Notes: a model not told the origin generated them from the sequence alone. A stretch of DNA of 19,473 bases from Clostridium_AM sp964554365 (GCA_964554365.1 CAZKOJ010000080.1:1-19473), one strand, 5' to 3'; shown: positions 1 to 7,776, counted from the first letter of the stretch. Translations and numbers: made by a program.

Positions 1-1269
1 CCTTTTCAGGGAAAAAGCTGTACTACGGTATTGGATGGAGATGTAACCGTAGGCTTAAAAAATGCAATAAAAGATATAGAAAATAAAATAAGTGAGATTA
101 TTACCTGGGAAAAAATGCTAGCTACCAGCAGTGCTGCAGGTGGACTTAAAATAACAGTACACGGACTTATGGAACAGATGACTGTTAAAGCAGCTAAGGA
201 AGCAGCTTTAGGCGCTGGAGGCATAATAAAAATGGTTACCTCAGGAAAAATGAGAAAAATAGATTTAAAGAGGATACATGATATTAATCCTAATATGATA
301 ATGATTGCAGGAGGTACAGACTATGGGGAAAGGGAAACAGCTATTTATAATGCAGAGCTTATAAGTGCAGAAAAATTTGATAAACCTATAGTTTACTGCG
401 GAAATATTGAAAATAGAGAAGAAATAAAAGAGATATTTCAGGGTCAGGAACTTTACATTATAGATAATGTTTATCCTAGAGTAGATGAATTAAATGTAGA
501 GCCTGCAAGGAAAATAATACAAGAAGCTTTTGAAAGAAATATTGTAAAGGCACCAGGTATGAACAAAATAAAGGATATGGTAAATGGTAGTATAATGCCA
601 ACGCCTGGTGCAGTTATGGAAAGTTCAAAAATTCTTTACGATATAGTAGGAGATTTAGTGGTTTTAGATGTGGGTGGAGCTACTACGGATGTTCATTCTG
701 TAACAGATGGAAGTACAATAGTTTTAGATATGCTTGTAAGTCCTGAGCCTAAGGCAAAAAGGACAGTGGAAGGGGACATTGGCGTTTTTGTAAATAGTAA
801 AAATGTAATAGATCTCCTTGACATTAGAGACTTAGGAGAGCTTAAAAAAGAATATATAGCTGATCATATAAAACCGATACCTACAGAAGAAGAAGATATA
901 AATGCTAGTTGCTTGTTAACCAGAAAAGCATTAGAAGTGGCTGTAGACAGGCATGTAGGAACCATAAAAAGAAAATATGGGGGAGAAAGTGGCTTTGTAG
1001 CTTATGGTAAGGACTTATCTCAGGTTAAATATATTATAGGAACAGGTGGTGCATTAACAAGGCTTCCGGAAGGTGAAAAAAATCTTTTAAGTATAAGGTT
1101 TTTAAAAGATGATGTTACCATGCTGCCTAGAAAAGGTGCTAAGGCATTAATAGATAAGGACTACATCATGGCTTCAGCAGGAGTTCTAAGTAAAGAGAAT
1201 AAAAAAGTTGCAGAAGCACTTTTAAAACAAAGTTTAGGTATAACCTATCATATGGAAAGTGAAAAATGA
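1..1269 (+). CDS. MutL/GlmL-type mutase-reactivation ATPase, 5' partial
   Basis: The reading frame is open from base 1, so the N-terminus lies upstream; 422 residues are visible, nearly the whole protein for a family of roughly 450-480. The visible N-terminus (CTTVLDGDVTVGL) and the actin-like ATPase phosphate motif VVLDVGGATTDVHSV (about residue 220), plus a later IIGTGGALTRL segment, match the MutL/GlmL family. Family knowledge: these proteins sit beside B12-dependent carbon-skeleton mutases and aminomutases and are thought to reactivate the cobalamin enzyme using ATP. In ornithine fermenters the homologue follows oraS-oraE (D-ornithine 4,5-aminomutase). Here it precedes orr and ord, so I infer that oraE lies just left of the window. 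Orr starts about 100 bases downstream on the same strand, consistent with one operon. The family call is firm; the specific partner is inferred from context. Confidence 0.85.
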   Translation, partial: PFQGKSCTTVLDGDVTVGLKNAIKDIENKISEIITWEKMLATSSAAGGLKITVHGLMEQMTVKAAKEAALGAGGIIKMVTSGKMRKIDLKRIHDINPNMIMIAGGTDYGERETAIYNAELISAEKFDKPIVYCGNIENREEIKEIFQGQELYIIDNVYPRVDELNVEPARKIIQEAFERNIVKAPGMNKIKDMVNGSIMPTPGAVMESSKILYDIVGDLVVLDVGGATTDVHSVTDGSTIVLDMLVSPEPKAKRTVEGDIGVFVNSKNVIDLLDIRDLGELKKEYIADHIKPIPTEEEDINASCLLTRKALEVAVDRHVGTIKRKYGGESGFVAYGKDLSQVKYIIGTGGALTRLPEGEKNLLSIRFLKDDVTMLPRKGAKALIDKDYIMASAGVLSKENKKVAEALLKQSLGITYHMESEK

Positions 1270-1294
1270 AGAGTTCAATACTTAGAAAATTAGA

Positions 1295-1334
1295 GTGAAC
1301 TACTCACCGCCTAAGAGGTAGGTGAATTTCCCAC
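1295..1334 (+). repeat. Imperfect hairpin in the mutL-orr gap, resembling an IS200/IS605-type end
   Basis: The stem is TCACC (1304-1308) with GGTGA (1321-1325) and an inner CCT/AGG pair around an AAG loop, preceded by GTGAACTAC. There is no T-run, so it is not a convincing intrinsic terminator. The GAACTAC-hairpin-TTCCCAC layout recalls the right-end or omega-RNA terminal hairpins of IS200/IS605-group elements in Firmicutes, which suggests a remnant. That assignment comes from pattern memory only. It could instead be an mRNA-processing or stability hairpin inside the operon. Confidence 0.35.
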
Positions 1335-1369
1335 AAAAAGGTTAAATATTAAAAAAGGAGAATTTGTTT

Positions 1370-2461
1370 ATGAAAAAGGAATACCCATGTGTGGAAATAG
1401 ACTTATGTAAAATAACACATAATGCAAATACAATTTTATCTATGTGTAAGAAAAAAGGCATTGAGGTGGTTGGAGTAACTAAAGTATTTTGTGCTGAACC
1501 ATCTGTAGTACAGGCAATGTTAAAGGGTGGAATTGTGCATTTTGGAGATTCGAGGATACAGAATTTAAAGAATATGAGAGATATACACTGCAAAAAAACT
1601 CTTTTAAGAATTTCCATGGAAAGTGAGGCAGAAGAGGTTGTTAAATACAGCGATATAAGCCTGAATTCTGAACTAGAAACCATTAAAGTTTTATCAAAAA
1701 CAGCTAAAAGTATAAATGAAATTCATAATATTATACTTATGGTTGATGTAGGTGACTTAAGAGAGGGTGTACTTGTTAAGGATGTTATTAGTACTGTTAG
1801 AGAAATATTAAAGTTAGATAATATAAAATTAATAGGTTTAGGTACTAATGTTACTTGCTATGGAGGAGTGCTTCCAGATGAAAATAATTTAGGAAAATTG
1901 GTGGAATTAAAAAAAGATATAAAAAACATTTTTAATATAGAGCTTTCGATAATTTCAGGAGGTAATTCCAGCAGTCTTTACATGGTTATGAATAGTACCC
2001 TGCCAAAGGAAATTAATCAGCTTAGAATTGGAGAAGGAATTGCATTAGGAAGAGAAACAGCTTTTGGTAATCCTATAGCTAATTGTTATGATGATGCCTT
2101 CATACTTAAAGGAGAAATAGTAGAAGTTAAAGAAAAACCAACAGTTCCTACAGGGGAAATAGGTAGAGATGCGTTTGGTGAAAAACCTCATTTCAAAGAT
2201 ATAGGAATACGTAAAAGAGCTATTGTGGCTGTGGGCAGACAGGATATAAAAGTAGATGGGCTTATACCTTTAGATAAAAATATAAATATTTTTGGCGCAA
2301 GTAGTGATCACTTGATCTTAGATATTACAGATAGTTACGAAGTTCTTGAAGTTGGAGATATAGTAGAGTTTAAAATGGATTATGGATGTGTTCTTGCTGC
2401 TATGACTTCACAGTATGTAAAAAAATATTATGAGAAAGAATTAGCAGTAGCTAGTGTATAA
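1370..2461 (+). CDS. orr: Ornithine racemase (PLP-dependent)
   Basis: Interconverts L- and D-ornithine, feeding the B12-dependent D-ornithine 4,5-aminomutase in anaerobic ornithine fermentation; cytosolic. The 363-residue protein has the alanine-racemase N-terminal TIM-barrel fold: EIDLCKITHNA at 9-19, the PLP-binding lysine K38 in VGVTKVFC, then HFGDSRIQNL and a phosphate-binding-like ISGGNSSSL near residue 200. The length fits Orr (about 350-360) rather than bacterial Alr (about 380-390 with a different C-domain). I chose ATG 1370 because AAAAGGAG at 1353-1360 lies 9 bases upstream; an in-frame TTG two codons earlier is too close to that site. The neighbours (MutL-like ATPase upstream, ord 23 bases downstream) support ornithine over alanine as substrate. 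A related YhfX/amino-acid racemase is the alternative. Confidence 0.88.
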   Translation: MKKEYPCVEIDLCKITHNANTILSMCKKKGIEVVGVTKVFCAEPSVVQAMLKGGIVHFGDSRIQNLKNMRDIHCKKTLLRISMESEAEEVVKYSDISLNSELETIKVLSKTAKSINEIHNIILMVDVGDLREGVLVKDVISTVREILKLDNIKLIGLGTNVTCYGGVLPDENNLGKLVELKKDIKNIFNIELSIISGGNSSSLYMVMNSTLPKEINQLRIGEGIALGRETAFGNPIANCYDDAFILKGEIVEVKEKPTVPTGEIGRDAFGEKPHFKDIGIRKRAIVAVGRQDIKVDGLIPLDKNINIFGASSDHLILDITDSYEVLEVGDIVEFKMDYGCVLAAMTSQYVKKYYEKELAVASV

Positions 2462-2484
2462 ATATTGTTTAGGAGGAACTATTT

Positions 2485-3540
2485 ATGAAAAGAAAAATAA
2501 AAGTAGTAGTTTGGGGATTAGGTTCCATGGGAAGTGGAATAGCTAAAATGATATTAGGCAAAAAAGGTTTTACTATAGTTGGAGCTATTGATATGGACCC
2601 TAATAAAGTTGGTAAGAAGCTTTGTAGTGTTTTAGCATTAGAAGAAAATGAAGACAACTGTTGCACAGTTACAGATAAAGCTGAACAGGTAATGAAGAAA
2701 GGATTTGCAGATGTGTGCATGATAGCTACAGCTTCCTTTACAAGAATTGTATTCCCATTAATTAAAATAGCAGCAGAGGCTGGTATGGACGTTGTAACTA
2801 CAGCTGAAGAAATGTCATATCCAAAAGCGGTGGATAAAGAGCTATCAGAAGAAATTGATAAAATAGCAAAAGAAAACAAGGTTTCAATATTAGGAACTGG
2901 AGTAAATCCGGGCTTTATTATGGATTTAATTGTTATTGCATTAACTGGTGTTTGTGACACTGTTGATAACATAAATGTAGCTAGAATAAATGATTTAGCT
3001 TGCTTTGGTAAAGCAGTTATGGTGGAGCAGGGAATAGGGCTTAAAAAAGAAGAATTTATAGAGGGTGTTAAAAGTGATACTGTAGCTGGACATGTTGGTT
3101 TCTTACAATCCTTTGGAATGTTTGAAGAAGCTTTTAATGTTAAATTCAATAACATAAGACAGGAAAAAGAACCAATTATTACAAGTGTTCCACGTTCTAC
3201 AGAAATTGTATCAACTAAACCTGGAGATGTGGCAGGCTGTAGACAAATAGGATATGCTTCCTTAGATGATAAAGCATTTATTAAAATGGAACATCCACAA
3301 CAAATAAAGCCAGAACTCGCAAACGTTGATACTGGAGATTATATAACAATAAACGGAAAACCTAAAATAGATCTTCAAATAAAACCAGAAATTCCAGGAG
3401 GTATTGCCACTATTGCTATATGTGTTAATATGATTCCACTTGTAATGAATTCTACACCGGGATTAAAAACTATGCTAGATTTGCCAGTACCAAGAGCAAT
3501 AATAGGAGATGTTAGAGATTTAGTAGTAGATATGGGATAA
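2485..3540 (+). CDS. ord: 2,4-diaminopentanoate dehydrogenase
   Basis: Oxidatively deaminates 2,4-diaminopentanoate, the product of D-ornithine aminomutase, to 2-amino-4-oxopentanoate with NAD(P)+. The OrtAB thiolase then cleaves that product to alanine and acetyl-CoA. The 351-residue protein begins with a Rossmann motif, GLGSMGSGIA at 11-20, followed by an acidic strand end, AIDMDP, as in dihydrodipicolinate-reductase-like dehydrogenases. A central LGTGVNPGFIMDL segment and a C-terminal PGLKTMLDLPVPRA block are typical of Ord proteins. AGGAGG lies 8 bases before ATG, and the gap from orr is only 23 bases, so translation is probably operonic. In some ornithine clusters ord comes first; here it is last. 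A decayed piece similar to its 3' end lies about 180 bases downstream. Confidence 0.88.
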   Translation: MKRKIKVVVWGLGSMGSGIAKMILGKKGFTIVGAIDMDPNKVGKKLCSVLALEENEDNCCTVTDKAEQVMKKGFADVCMIATASFTRIVFPLIKIAAEAGMDVVTTAEEMSYPKAVDKELSEEIDKIAKENKVSILGTGVNPGFIMDLIVIALTGVCDTVDNINVARINDLACFGKAVMVEQGIGLKKEEFIEGVKSDTVAGHVGFLQSFGMFEEAFNVKFNNIRQEKEPIITSVPRSTEIVSTKPGDVAGCRQIGYASLDDKAFIKMEHPQQIKPELANVDTGDYITINGKPKIDLQIKPEIPGGIATIAICVNMIPLVMNSTPGLKTMLDLPVPRAIIGDVRDLVVDMG

Positions 3541-3549
3541 TGGTTTTTA

Positions 3550-3589
3550 AGCTTCAGATGGGGTCGAAGACAAAACTCCACCTGAAGCC
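3550..3589. repeat. Hairpin repeat downstream of ord
   Basis: GCTTCAG (3551-3557) pairs with CTGAAGC (3582-3588), extended by GTGG-type pairs to about 13 bp around a 12-base loop. The lower-strand arm GCTTCAGGTGGAG recurs exactly on the + strand at 9627-9639, where it begins another hairpin, so this is a dispersed repeat and not just a local terminator. No T-run follows on the + strand. It may still slow or process the ord transcript, but it looks more like a fragment of a mobile, structured element. Confidence 0.5.
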
Positions 3590-3655
3590 AAGAATCTTGT
3601 TTATTGGGCATTTAAATTTTAAATAAAATGTGTACTTAAAAACTAATTTAAATTT

Positions 3656-3774
3656 TCAGAAAAATGGCAAAAAAGATATACCGGATAAATAAAAATTCAT
3701 TTTTATGGGGCTTGTATCCAGGGTTAAAATAGGTTTAGATTTATCAGTTACAAAAGCAATAGCAGAGATTAGAT
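3656..3774 (+). pseudogene. Decayed duplicate of the ord 3' end
   Basis: This is a relic inside the 415-base gap between ord and the permease. Read with one frame change, 3719-3774 gives PGLK...LDLSVTKAIAEIR and then a stop. This parallels PGLKTMLDLPVPRAIIGDVR at the end of intact ord (about 3460-3525). The DNA also aligns by eye, for example AGATTTATCAG against AGATTTGCCAG and AAAGCAATA against AGAGCAATA. A weaker echo of NGKPKID may lie at about 3660. It looks like a partial tandem duplication of ord, or of a related dehydrogenase, that has lost its frame. The rest of the gap is A+T-rich with nothing else I recognise. Confidence 0.45.
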
Positions 3775-3955
3775 AAAAGAAGCATTTAATTTTAAATCTT
3801 TCTTGCTCCCTAAAATTTCAACCAACATCATAATAGCTTATAGAGTTTTATATACTTAAAGTTAAAAATATTCTAAGAAATTTAACTGTATATATGGATG
3901 ATTGATATTGAAAGGTTTAATAAAATAAGAACAAAAAACTGAGGGGGATTATTTA

Positions 3956-5344
3956 ATGAATTTATTTAGGAAGAGGAGCCTAGCAGATTTTAAAGGTGTA
4001 ACAGAAGGAAGTGGTTTAAAGCGAAAGTTAACTGCTTTTGATATAGCAGCACTTGGAATTGGATCAGTAATAGGAACAGGTGTATTTGTGGCAACAGGTC
4101 AAGGGTCTCAACTGGCAGGACCAGCAGTGACAATGTCATATATAATAGCTGCCATAACAAGTGCATTGTGTGCCCTTACTTATGCAGAGCTTGCTACTAT
4201 GTTTCCTGTTTCAGGAAGTACTTATTCTTATACTTATGTTGCTTTTGGTGAAATTATAGCATGGATTATTGGATGGAATTTAATTTTAGAATATCTTGTT
4301 GTATCGGCAACTATTGCATCAGGATGGTCATCAACCTTAGTAGGAATTTTTGAAGCTTATAATATACATTTATCCAAAATGATTATAAATTCTCCACTAG
4401 CCGGTGGTATAGTAGATTTACCAGCTATTATAATTATGATTATTGTAACTTGGATTCTTTATATTGGTGTATCTGAAAGTGCTAAAGTAAACAACATTAT
4501 AGTTATGATAAAAGTGGGTGTAATACTTGTGTTTATAGCTCTTGGAGTAACTCACATAAATCCTGTAAATTATCATCCATATGCACCTTATGGATTTAAG
4601 GGAATAATGTCAGGTGCAGCAATTATATTCTTTGCATATATTGGATTTGATGCAGTTTCTACTGCTGCAGAGGAGACAATTAATCCTAAAAGAGACATCC
4701 CTCTTGGATTAGGAATTTGTATGCTGGTGGTTATTGTACTGTATATAGCAGTTTCATTTACGCTTACAGGAATGGTTCCATACAAAAATATAGATGTAAA
4801 TAATGCTCTTCCCGCTGCATTAAGGCGAATAGGAATTAATTGGGGTTCAGCATTAGTTGGTGTAGGAGCAATTATTGGAATGATATCTGCTCTTATTGTA
4901 ACCACATATGGTCAAGTAAGAATATTTATGGCCATGTCAAGAGATGGATTAATACCAAAGTCCTTTGCTAAGGTATCTAAGAAACACGGTACACCAGGAA
5001 TATGTACTATAGCGACAGGAGCGTTAACAGCTATTATAGGAGGATTTTTACCATTAACTGTACTTATGGATTTGTGTAATATAGGTACTTTATCTGCATT
5101 TGTAGTTGTATCAATGGGTGTTATTATTTTGAGAAAAACTATGCCTGATATTGAAAGAAAATTTAGATGCCCAGGAGTACCCTTTACACCTATACTAACA
5201 ATAATTTTCTGTCTTTATCTAATGGTAAGTCTACCTGCAATTACTTGGATCAGGTTTGCAATATGGTCAATAATCGGCGTTTCTATTTATTTCCTATATG
5301 GGATGAAACACAGTACATTGAATGATAAAGAAGGCACAACATAG
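3956..5344 (+). CDS. APC-superfamily amino acid permease (CAT-like)
   Basis: A 462-residue integral membrane transporter with about 12 predicted hydrophobic helices. The N-terminal helix-1 motif IGSVIGTGVFVATGQ (about 36-50) is the APC substrate-binding bend. It is followed by GPAVTMSYIIAA, ALTYAELATMFPVSGSTYSY, FFAYIGFDAVSTAAEE (helix 6) and RIFMAMSRDGLIP (helix 8 region). These are hallmarks of the cationic amino acid transporter/YhdG-like branch. GAGGGGG precedes ATG. It lies 415 bases downstream of ord on the same strand, so import of ornithine, arginine or another fermentable amino acid is a reasonable inference, but the substrate cannot be read from sequence. It probably has its own promoter in the A+T-rich gap. 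A strong hairpin terminator follows. Confidence 0.88.
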   Translation: MNLFRKRSLADFKGVTEGSGLKRKLTAFDIAALGIGSVIGTGVFVATGQGSQLAGPAVTMSYIIAAITSALCALTYAELATMFPVSGSTYSYTYVAFGEIIAWIIGWNLILEYLVVSATIASGWSSTLVGIFEAYNIHLSKMIINSPLAGGIVDLPAIIIMIIVTWILYIGVSESAKVNNIIVMIKVGVILVFIALGVTHINPVNYHPYAPYGFKGIMSGAAIIFFAYIGFDAVSTAAEETINPKRDIPLGLGICMLVVIVLYIAVSFTLTGMVPYKNIDVNNALPAALRRIGINWGSALVGVGAIIGMISALIVTTYGQVRIFMAMSRDGLIPKSFAKVSKKHGTPGICTIATGALTAIIGGFLPLTVLMDLCNIGTLSAFVVVSMGVIILRKTMPDIERKFRCPGVPFTPILTIIFCLYLMVSLPAITWIRFAIWSIIGVSIYFLYGMKHSTLNDKEGTT

Positions 5345-5372
5345 CAAATAAGAAAATGTATAATTAGTTAAT

Positions 5373-5414
5373 AAAAAAGTTAAGAGTCAATAAGAAAACT
5401 CTTAACTTTTTTTT
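5373..5414. terminator. Bidirectional intrinsic terminator between the permease and gerW
   Basis: The arms AAAAAGTTAAGAGT and ACTCTTAACTTTTT pair around a loop of about 10 bases and are followed by a long T-run. The mirror-image A-run on the other side makes it work for both converging units: the permease (+) and the gerW cluster (-). Confidence 0.88.
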
Positions 5415-5415
5415 A

Positions 5416-5811
5416 TTATTCTGTTTTTTCTTCATTGGATTCATCAGGATTTTTTTCGGATTTCTTTATATTAATCTTTGATATTATTTCAGGTACCATT
5501 TCTATAAGATTTCCAAGGCTGTTTTTGTCTTTTACAGGAAGCATAGATACTTCATCCTTTTTAATTACCAATATAGCATTAGGTACAATTCTAGCTCCCA
5601 TTCCAACACCCGAACCTGAACCATTAGCACCTTTATCATCAGTACCTACTCCACCACCACTGCCACAGCCGAACATTACGGATATAATAGGTACTAAAGT
5701 AGTTTCACCAACAACAATAGGTTCACCTACTACAGTTTCAGTTTTTAAAAATTTTTCTAGTTTGTTAAATATCATTTCTAGATTTTGAGACATTGAAGAT
5801 TCATTTGACAT
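5416..5811 (-). CDS. gerW: GerW/YtfJ family sporulation protein
   Basis: A 131-residue protein with the family layout: an N-terminal helical segment (LEMIFNKLEKFLKTETVVG), the beta strands GEPIVVGETTLVPIISVMFG, a glycine-rich centre (CGSGGGVGTDDKGANGSGSG), MGARIVPNAILVIKKDEVSMLPV, and an acidic/lysine tail. Family knowledge: YtfJ (GerW) of Bacillus is made during sporulation and is needed for normal L-alanine-triggered spore germination; its biochemistry is unclear. It is the last gene of the minus-strand sigma/anti-sigma/DUF2953 cluster and begins 79 bases after the DUF2953 stop, so it may also have its own promoter. GAGGAGG precedes the start. The DUF2953-gerW pairing is common in clostridia. 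Confidence 0.88.
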   Translation of the reverse strand: MSNESSMSQNLEMIFNKLEKFLKTETVVGEPIVVGETTLVPIISVMFGCGSGGGVGTDDKGANGSGSGVGMGARIVPNAILVIKKDEVSMLPVKDKNSLGNLIEMVPEIISKINIKKSEKNPDESNEEKTE

Positions 5812-5858
5812 AATTATTTCCTCCTCTTATTTTCAAATATTTAAAATTAAGTTTTAAA

Positions 5859-5878
5859 GTGTATACTAGATAATACAC
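5859..5878. promoter_or_regulatory. Dyad upstream of gerW, possible promoter/operator
   Basis: GTGTAT and ATACAC arms are separated by 8 bases in the 79-base gap between the DUF2953 gene and gerW. On the minus strand it includes TATACACT, which resembles a sigma-E-like -10 sequence, but no clear -35 is seen. It is a symmetric site of the right size for a dimeric regulator; its function is not known. Confidence 0.3.
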
Positions 5879-5890
5879 ATGAAATAGTAA

Positions 5891-6541
5891 TTAAGTTTCA
5901 AGGGTTTTGGACTTTTTCTTAAATAAAATTTTTCTTATTTCTTTTTTTAGTATGAGTTTTAATGTCCTATAGACTATGAAAAATAATATTATTTTCCCGG
6001 CAATATTAATTTCTACATCTATATTGTCATCATCAAAGATAGGCTGTAGATCTATTTTAGCACTAGGAATTATTTTATTTAATATAGGCATAAATGCACA
6101 TAATATACCTGTTATGGAAGGATCATAAAATCCATATACTCCTTTAAGCTCTACCACTTCAGGTGATATTATCTTTAATATGTCACCAAAATAGGAAATT
6201 GCATAGCCTATTATTTTTTTGCTTAAGATATCCCTGGTTAATAAATTACTTTTTTTGCCCTTTGATTTTTTATCTTTCTTTTTCTTTTTTTCTTTAGGTT
6301 TATTATCCTTTTTAAAAGAAATACATTTATTCATAATAAAAAAACAGGTTTTAAATTTTTGGCCTTCTTTTATAAATTCAATTTTAATTAAATGAAACAG
6401 CCAAGAAATACCTGCATTTAAGTATAGGTCTTCTTTTATCTTACAATTAACTGCATACTGAAAAGGAATAAACATTAAAAATATTATTAATGAAAGCAAA
6501 GTATATAGTAATAACTTCAATAGCATAATAAATATTAACAT
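5891..6541 (-). CDS. DUF2953 membrane-anchored protein
   Basis: A 216-residue protein with one strongly hydrophobic N-terminal helix (LIFIMLLKLLLYTLLSLIIFLMFIPF), then an alpha/beta domain. A highly basic linker (KPKEKKKKKDKKSKGKKS) follows, and then a C-terminal part with PSITGILCAFMPILNKIIPSAKIDLQPIFDDDNIDVEINIAGKI, the recognisable DUF2953 core. Function is unknown; in clostridia the family is typically encoded next to gerW, which suggests a sporulation or germination role. I chose ATG 6541 because AAAGGAGG lies 6 bases upstream. The longer frame beginning with TTG at 6559 would place the ribosome binding site inside the gene. It follows the anti-sigma gene by 32 bases. Confidence 0.8.
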   Translation of the reverse strand: MLIFIMLLKLLLYTLLSLIIFLMFIPFQYAVNCKIKEDLYLNAGISWLFHLIKIEFIKEGQKFKTCFFIMNKCISFKKDNKPKEKKKKKDKKSKGKKSNLLTRDILSKKIIGYAISYFGDILKIISPEVVELKGVYGFYDPSITGILCAFMPILNKIIPSAKIDLQPIFDDDNIDVEINIAGKIILFFIVYRTLKLILKKEIRKILFKKKSKTLET

Positions 6542-6573
6542 AAAGCATCCTCCTTTCAAATAAAAAATTATAA

Positions 6574-7032
6574 TTAACTTGCTTTGAATATTTTAGAAAA
6601 ACTTATTTTTTTTATTTTTTCCTTTAAAAATTTTTTAGCAGGTTTTTTAGCAATACTTATAGAAGTATTTAATTCTTTTTTAATGAACTTTTTAAAAGGG
6701 TTCTGCTTATAAATATTTTTAGAATTTTTCATGCTTTTATTAAAGTGTTCATAGGAGTGGATAATGTTTTTTAATTTTAATTTTAAATCCTTATATTCAA
6801 GCTCTGCTAAACCATTTTCTACTATTAATTTAGAAATTAAGTTCAATCTTTTTGGAAAAACAAAATCTTCATCCTCACAATTTAAGTTTTCATCTATGGC
6901 AGATATGAGTTTTAAATCTTTTCTACACTCTTTGCAATAGTTTAAATGTTCCTCAACAAATATTTTCTCTAGAGGTTCTATGGTGTTGTCTACATAGGAG
7001 TAAAGTAAATTTTTATTAAGCTTACAATTCAT
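6574..7032 (-). CDS. Zinc-finger anti-sigma factor candidate, no membrane segment
   Basis: A 152-residue protein whose N-terminus carries the ZAS signature H29-x3-C33-x2-C36 (EEHLNYCKECRKDL), with C3 as a possible fourth ligand. Such domains clamp sigma domains 2 and 4 of a cognate ECF sigma. It starts 2 bases after the sigma gene stop and has GGAGG inside the sigma 3' end, so the two are surely co-translated. Unlike most ZAS anti-sigmas, no transmembrane helix is visible. The C-terminal half is a lysine-rich, amphipathic helical tail (KKPAKKFLKEKIKKISFSKIF) that might bind membrane lipid or nucleic acid peripherally. Its signal and mode of release are not predictable. Confidence 0.75.
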   Translation of the reverse strand: MNCKLNKNLLYSYVDNTIEPLEKIFVEEHLNYCKECRKDLKLISAIDENLNCEDEDFVFPKRLNLISKLIVENGLAELEYKDLKLKLKNIIHSYEHFNKSMKNSKNIYKQNPFKKFIKKELNTSISIAKKPAKKFLKEKIKKISFSKIFKAS

Positions 7033-7034
7033 TT

Positions 7035-7601
7035 TTATTCCTCCAAAATATTTTCTAATCTTTTTTTTAGCATTGCCTTAGCTCTGTAAAGCTCTGTTTT
7101 TACAGTTCCAAGAGGTTTTCCTATGAGTTCAGAAATTTCATTGTAACTTAAATCTTCATAGTACCTTAATATTATAACCAGCCTATAATTTTCAGGCAAA
7201 TTTTTCAGGTGTCCCTTTAGTATTTTTTTTAAATCTAAGTTTTCTATTTCCCTTTCCAAGTTAAAGTTGGAAGCTATACTATCTTCTAAACTGGAGCTTT
7301 CACAAGTTTCTGCATTTAAGGATATAATGTTTGATTTAACAGTCCTTTTAAAGTTAAGACAAACATTTATAGAAAGCTTTCTAATCCAAGGATGGAAGGG
7401 CATATCTTCATGGAATTTATTTATATTATTAAATACCTTTATATAAATTTCCTGTACTAAATCTAATGCATCCTGTTCATTTTGAATATAACTATACCAG
7501 AGCTTATACAGGTATTTTTCATAAGATGTAAATAACTCCATGAGAGCATATTTATCATATTTTTTGCATTTTAATATTAACTTTTTATTTATATCTATCA
7601 T
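7035..7601 (-). CDS. ECF-type RNA polymerase sigma factor
   Basis: A 188-residue protein with only sigma domains 2 and 4. Region 2 (about 20-92) has LWYSYIQNEQDALDLVQEIYIKVFNNINKF and FHPWIRKLSINVCLNFKR. Region 4 (about 130-182) has LPENYRLVIILRYYEDLSYNEISELIGKPLGTVKTELYRAKAMLKKRL, a clear helix-turn-helix for the -35 element. GGGGATGAG lies just upstream of ATG. It heads a minus-strand cluster with its presumed anti-sigma, a DUF2953 protein and GerW. Autoregulation is plausible because a TGAAAC-like -35 sequence is present upstream. The specific stimulus and regulon cannot be read from the window. It differs from the sporulation sigmas E, F, G and K, which are longer. Confidence 0.87.
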   Translation of the reverse strand: MIDINKKLILKCKKYDKYALMELFTSYEKYLYKLWYSYIQNEQDALDLVQEIYIKVFNNINKFHEDMPFHPWIRKLSINVCLNFKRTVKSNIISLNAETCESSSLEDSIASNFNLEREIENLDLKKILKGHLKNLPENYRLVIILRYYEDLSYNEISELIGKPLGTVKTELYRAKAMLKKRLENILEE

Positions 7602-7648
7602 GGCTCATCCCCAAATAATGCCAATATATAATGAAACTATACTCTATA

Positions 7649-7675
7649 TACACATAATTTATCAATAAAGTTTCA
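7649..7675 (-). promoter_or_regulatory. Possible ECF-type autoregulatory promoter of the sigma gene
   Basis: On the minus strand, TGAAAC (7675-7670) is followed after 17 bases by TGTA (7652-7649). This resembles ECF promoters of the TGAAAC / CGTA type, about 50 bases before the sigma start. A second TTTCAT box lies closer to the gene in the opposite sense. Support is consensus-level only in A+T-rich DNA. Confidence 0.35.
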
Positions 7676-7776
7676 ATAAAACAATATTTATATAATGATA
7701 TACATTTTTTAAAAATTAATATTATAATTACCATATGGTAATTATAATTTAATATAGAATAGTTATATGTTGTATA

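Noticed and set aside
2469..3155. Long open frame on the minus strand opposite ord
   Set aside because: It is antisense to a well-supported dehydrogenase gene; its translation is Ser/Pro/Ile-rich without motifs, a shadow of biased codon use.
3541..3955. Riboswitch or T-box leader ahead of the permease
   Set aside because: No T-box sequence, specifier stem or known riboswitch core was found; the structure present is a dispersed hairpin repeat without a terminator.
4588..4905. Minus-strand frame within the permease gene
   Set aside because: Shadow of the transmembrane-helix codons; no start signals or known motifs.
5435..5788. Open frame on the + strand opposite gerW
   Set aside because: The Pro-rich product is the reverse of gerW's glycine codons; gerW matches a known family and has a ribosome binding site.
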